From: Thermococcus guaymasensis DSM 11113
GTDB lineage: Archaea; Methanobacteriota_B; Thermococci; Thermococcales; Thermococcaceae
Assembly: GCF_000816105.1 (NCBI RefSeq)
Contig: NZ_CP007140.1
Location: 1 to 64,000 of the forward strand
Direction: 5' to 3'
DNA: 64,000 nt
In this document: piece by piece, positions 61,297 through 64,000 of the stretch
Position numbering within the stretch: position 1 is the stretch's first letter
Layout of the letters: each line of letters starts with the position of its first letter
The notes under the pieces: model-generated
Told to the model about the DNA's origin: nothing
The model's input: only the letters and a program-made list of their open reading frames with translations
Database searches by the model: none
Position numbers and translations under genes: made by a program

Positions 61297-62154
61297 TCAC
61301 TCACCATCTCCAAGCCTTTCGAGGGCCTTCTGAGCCTTTCTCCTGAAGTCCTCCTTGTCCATGAACTCCCAGTAGTGCTCCCTGCCCGGGAACTCTCCGG
61401 ACTTGACCTCGCGGTTGTACTGGCCGAGGGCATCGAGGATTATCTTGCCCAGCTCAGCGTAGCGCTTGGCAAAGGGAGGCGAGCTCTCGTAAATCCCCAG
61501 CAAATCGTGCCAGACCAGAACCTGACCGTCGACGTACGGGCCGGCCCCAATTCCTATCGTCGGAATCGAGACTTCCTCAGTTACGAGCTTCGCGACATCG
61601 GCCAAAACGAACTCAAGGACGACCGCGAAGGCTCCGGCCCTCTCCAGGGCCTTCGCGTCGCGCAGGATTTCCTCTATCTCCTCCTCTGTCTCGCCTGTGA
61701 TTCTGTAGCCACCAAGGCGAAGATAGCGCTGGGGAGTTAAACCGGTGTGCCCCATAACCGGAATCCCCATCCTCACGAGCTTCCTGACGAGCTTCTCGTG
61801 GTCTGCTCCACCCTCAATCTTCACAGCGTCCGCTCCCGCCTGAATCAGTTTCACAGCGTTCTTAACGCCCTCTTCGACGCTCACCTCGTAGCTCGAAAAC
61901 GGCATGTCCGCCAGAACCAGGGCCCGCTTAACGGCTTTTGCCACTGCCCGTGTGTGGAAGACCATCTGCTCCATCGTTACGTTGAGCGTATTGTTATCGC
62001 CGTAAACGACCATACCAAGGGAATCGCCGACGAAAACGATGTCTATGCCAGCCTTATCTGCTAAAAGCGCTGAGGGGTAATCGTAGGCCGTCACCATCGT
62101 GATTTTCTCCTTCCCCTTCATCTCGCGGATTCTCTTCGGCGTTACCTCCCTCAT
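61297..62154 (-). CDS. panB: 3-methyl-2-oxobutanoate hydroxymethyltransferase PanB
   Basis: 285 residues. Makes ketopantoate, for coenzyme [36 protein letters not shown] (metal Asp), [93 protein letters not shown] are TIM-barrel landmarks. Full length. GTGAGAACATG gives the start. Confidence 0.95.
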   Translation of the reverse strand: MREVTPKRIREMKGKEKITMVTAYDYPSALLADKAGIDIVFVGDSLGMVVYGDNNTLNVTMEQMVFHTRAVAKAVKRALVLADMPFSSYEVSVEEGVKNAVKLIQAGADAVKIEGGADHEKLVRKLVRMGIPVMGHTGLTPQRYLRLGGYRITGETEEEIEEILRDAKALERAGAFAVVLEFVLADVAKLVTEEVSIPTIGIGAGPYVDGQVLVWHDLLGIYESSPPFAKRYAELGKIILDALGQYNREVKSGEFPGREHYWEFMDKEDFRRKAQKALERLGDGE

Positions 62155-62208
62155 GTTCTCACCACACCCGTTTCGACGGCGGTCTAATTAACGGTTTCGA
62201 TAGTGGAG

Positions 62209-62367
62209 TTTATTAACCAGAGCACCTTACCCTATATCATGGAGGAAATGGGCGTGATCGACGAGAACTTTGAACCTATAAAAGTGGAGGGCAAGCCCGC
62301 TTCCGAGATACTTCGTGAGATGAGGTTTGAAAGGGAGATGCGTCTAATGGGGCTGGAGGTGAAGGGT
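62209..62367 (+). other. Coding-like in-frame leader ahead of archease
   Basis: TTTATTAA at 62209-62216 would start transcription near 62238, at the ATG at 62239, which opens 43 codons ([18 protein letters not shown]...) in frame with archease and without a stop. A second TATA-like CCTATAAAAG is at 62275-62284. Archease in other Thermococcales starts at a position matching 62368, where GGAGGTGA stands. So either an N-terminal extension or a leader that only looks coding. Confidence 0.35.
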
Positions 62368-62796
62368 ATGAGGGCCTGGGAGCACTACGAGCACACGGCC
62401 GACATAGGCATTCGCGGTTACGGCTCGACACTTGAGGAGGCCTTCGAGGCAGTCGCGTTAGGCCTCTTCGATGTGATGGTGGACGTGAGGAAGGTTGAAG
62501 CAAGGGAGTGTCGCGAGGTTGAGGTCGAGGAAGAGGATTTAGAGGCGCTCCTCTACAGCTTCCTTGAAGAGCTCCTCGTGCTCCACGACATGGAGGGGCT
62601 GGTCTTCGGCGACGTCCGGGTCAAGATAGAGAAGACCGAGAACGGCTACCGCCTCAAAGCGAAGGCCTGCGGTGAGCCTTTAGACTACGAGAAGCACGAG
62701 CCAAAGGAGGAAGTGAAGGCGATAACATACCACGACATGAGAATTGAGAAGCTCCCGGACGGGCGCTGGATGGCTCAGTTCGTTCCCGACCTGTGA
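62368..62796 (+). CDS. Archease
   Basis: 142 residues from ATG 62368. [37 protein letters not shown] with conserved Asp in [25 protein letters not shown], and [27 protein letters not shown] (metal-binding C-terminal Asp) are the family marks. In Pyrococcus abyssi archease raises solubility and specificity of the adjacent tRNA m5C methyltransferase; it also helps RtcB ligase. Here too the methyltransferase gene follows after nine bases. A possible extended start at 62239 is described separately. Confidence 0.9.
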   Translation: MRAWEHYEHTADIGIRGYGSTLEEAFEAVALGLFDVMVDVRKVEARECREVEVEEEDLEALLYSFLEELLVLHDMEGLVFGDVRVKIEKTENGYRLKAKACGEPLDYEKHEPKEEVKAITYHDMRIEKLPDGRWMAQFVPDL

Positions 62797-62805
62797 GGTG
62801 GTTGA

Positions 62806-63741
62806 ATGAGTGCGAGGGACGTTATTAGGGAAACCAACCCCGCCTTTTACGAGCGCTACTCCAAGCTCGAAGATACCGATGAGTTCTGGGAGTTTCTGGT
62901 TAGGCCACTCAGGCAGAGCATCAGAGTGAACACGCTCAAGGCCCCGCTGGAGGTGGTTGTTGAGAGACTTCAAGAGGAGTTCGAGCTCGAGCCGATTCCC
63001 TGGGTTAGGGAGGGGTTCTTCATCAACGTTGACAACCTCGCAAAGGTCCCGGAGCACAGTCTCGGCCTGATATTCGGCCAGGAGGCGAGCTCGATGATTC
63101 CGCCGGTGGTTCTCGATCCCAAGCAGGGAGAACTCGTCCTCGACATGGCGGCGGCTCCGGGCTCGAAGACAGGCCAGATAGCCCAGTACATGGAGAACGA
63201 GGGGTGCATAATAGCCAACGACCCCAACAGGGACAGGGCCAACGTCCTGATAGCGAACCTCAACAGGATGGGGGTTCTGATAGCACGTGTAACAACGAGG
63301 GACGGGGCGAGGTTTGCGCGCTTCGAGAATACCTTCGACAGGGTTCTGCTCGATGCACCGTGCTCCTCCGTTGGAATGATACGAAAGAGCTGGCGCTTCC
63401 TGAGGGAGTGGCGCGAAAAGGCCGTCGTCAAGTACATGAACATTCAGAAGAGGCTTATCTTGGCCGGTTACAAGGCTCTGAAGCCCGGTGGGGTTATGGT
63501 CTACTCCACCTGTACAATAGACCCTTTGGAAAACGAAGAGGTCGTGGACTACCTCCTTAGAAAGACCGACGCGAGGCTGGAGAAGATAGACCTGCCCGTG
63601 AAAACGAGCGAGCCCGTCCTCGAGTGGGAGGGGAAGACCTACTCGGAGGAGCTGAAAAAGGCTTTGCGCATACACCCCAACGACAACGACACCGAGGCGT
63701 TCTTCATAGCGAAGATAGTCAAGCCGGAGGGAGGGGAATGA
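62806..63741 (+). CDS. tRNA m5C methyltransferase (Trm4/NSUN-like)
   Basis: 311 residues. N-terminal RNA-binding part (SIRVNTLKAPLEVVVERLQEEF), SAM motif I LVLDMAAAPGSKTGQIAQYMENEG, motif IV VLLDAPCSSVGMIRKSWRF and motif VI MVYSTCTIDPLENEEVV, with catalytic Cys in both. Matches the P. abyssi enzyme that acts with archease. Overlaps the next gene by four bases (ATGA). Confidence 0.92.
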   Translation: MSARDVIRETNPAFYERYSKLEDTDEFWEFLVRPLRQSIRVNTLKAPLEVVVERLQEEFELEPIPWVREGFFINVDNLAKVPEHSLGLIFGQEASSMIPPVVLDPKQGELVLDMAAAPGSKTGQIAQYMENEGCIIANDPNRDRANVLIANLNRMGVLIARVTTRDGARFARFENTFDRVLLDAPCSSVGMIRKSWRFLREWREKAVVKYMNIQKRLILAGYKALKPGGVMVYSTCTIDPLENEEVVDYLLRKTDARLEKIDLPVKTSEPVLEWEGKTYSEELKKALRIHPNDNDTEAFFIAKIVKPEGGE

Positions 63742-64000
63742 GCAACCCGAGGGACGAGATTGGCAAGACCAGCGATGCTGAGCTCGTTAAAAGGCTCCTT
63801 ATCGAGAACTACGGCCACGCACCTGAGCTAATCTACGAAATCCGGGGCAACCACAGCAAGGTCTACGCCTACAAGCCTTGTCAGCTAAAGATAAGCGACA
63901 CCGGCAGGAGGGGAATCTACTTCGGCAGGATAGAGAGCGACGGGATAAGGCTGACGATTGAAGGTGCCTTCCTCGTCGGGCCTAAGGCGACTAAAAACGT
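63738..64000 (+). CDS. PUA-like/RsmF C-terminal-type RNA-binding protein, cut by the window edge
   Basis: 87 residues visible from ATG 63738, no stop before 64000. AELVKRLLIENYGHAPELIYEIRGNHSKVYAYKPCQLKISDTGRRGIYFGRIESDGIRLTIEGAFLVGPKATKN resembles the domain that follows the methyltransferase in some NOL1/NOP2/Sun proteins, here as its own gene. Coupled to the methyltransferase, it may act as its RNA-binding partner. Confidence 0.6.
   Translation, partial: MSNPRDEIGKTSDAELVKRLLIENYGHAPELIYEIRGNHSKVYAYKPCQLKISDTGRRGIYFGRIESDGIRLTIEGAFLVGPKATKN

Overview
The window reads as chromosomal DNA of a hyperthermophilic euryarchaeon of the order Thermococcales, most likely Thermococcus. The evidence is a family B DNA polymerase of the KOD1/9°N type, a tungstate (Wtp) transporter, an ADP-dependent phosphofructokinase, archaeal S27e and L44e, prefoldin beta, KEOPS Pcc1, an archease/tRNA m5C methyltransferase pair, TATA-box promoters, GGTGA/GGAGG ribosome-binding sites and dense short-overlap operons. 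I saw no tRNA, rRNA or CRISPR array.

Layout. 0-5.7 kb: the 3' end of a TnpB-type insertion element, mptA, a small GTPase, an OB-fold/HD pair, a complete RHH+TnpB element, a DUF234 ATPase and a deleted copy of it. 5.8-10.8 kb: tungstate uptake (wtpABC) and pterin cofactor synthesis (moeA, moaB). 11-14.9 kb: asparaginase, a PadR/MFS pair, a box C/D sRNA and a P1 peptidase. 15-21.5 kb: three radical SAM proteins, two unknown acidic proteins, a solo insertion-element end, and an Lrp-type/GbsR-type regulator pair behind a perfect palindrome. 21.5-25.6 kb: a TIM-barrel nuclease-like gene, a coiled-coil protein, DUF373, a thiamine-binding-type protein and AMMECR1. 25.8-32.4 kb: a 35-aa peptide gene followed by two paralogous permease/ATPase pairs facing each other; one permease is broken by a 13-bp tandem duplication.

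32.5-49.2 kb: an RNA m5C methyltransferase, polB, vapBC, a HAD hydrolase, a large Zn/S1/OB/DHH protein, a second C/D sRNA overlapping a membrane-protein gene, a DUF4143 ATPase behind duplicated operators, ADP-PFK, a racemase-family enzyme, a nitroreductase, and ThiI plus a THUMP-less ThiI paralogue. 49.3-49.5 kb: a three-hairpin H/ACA guide RNA. 49.6-53.4 kb: S27e/L44e and the prefoldin operon. 53.5-53.9 kb: a hairpin-rich element without a protein, homologous to the 3' end of the element at the left edge. 54-59.7 kb: pcc1, a CPA2 antiporter, an AbrB-ACT regulator and an eight-gene Mrp-type antiporter operon without a full MrpA. 59.8-64 kb: a Brix-domain protein, a GT2/panB pair, archease and tRNA methyltransferase.

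Main points of interest: (1) the peptide/ABC-permease locus with its slippage-type frameshift; (2) three copies of an omegaRNA-like 3' structure, two without tnpB, with compensatory stem changes visible inside the window; (3) three guide RNAs (one H/ACA, two C/D) not covered by protein annotation; (4) several self-contained operator/promoter architectures.
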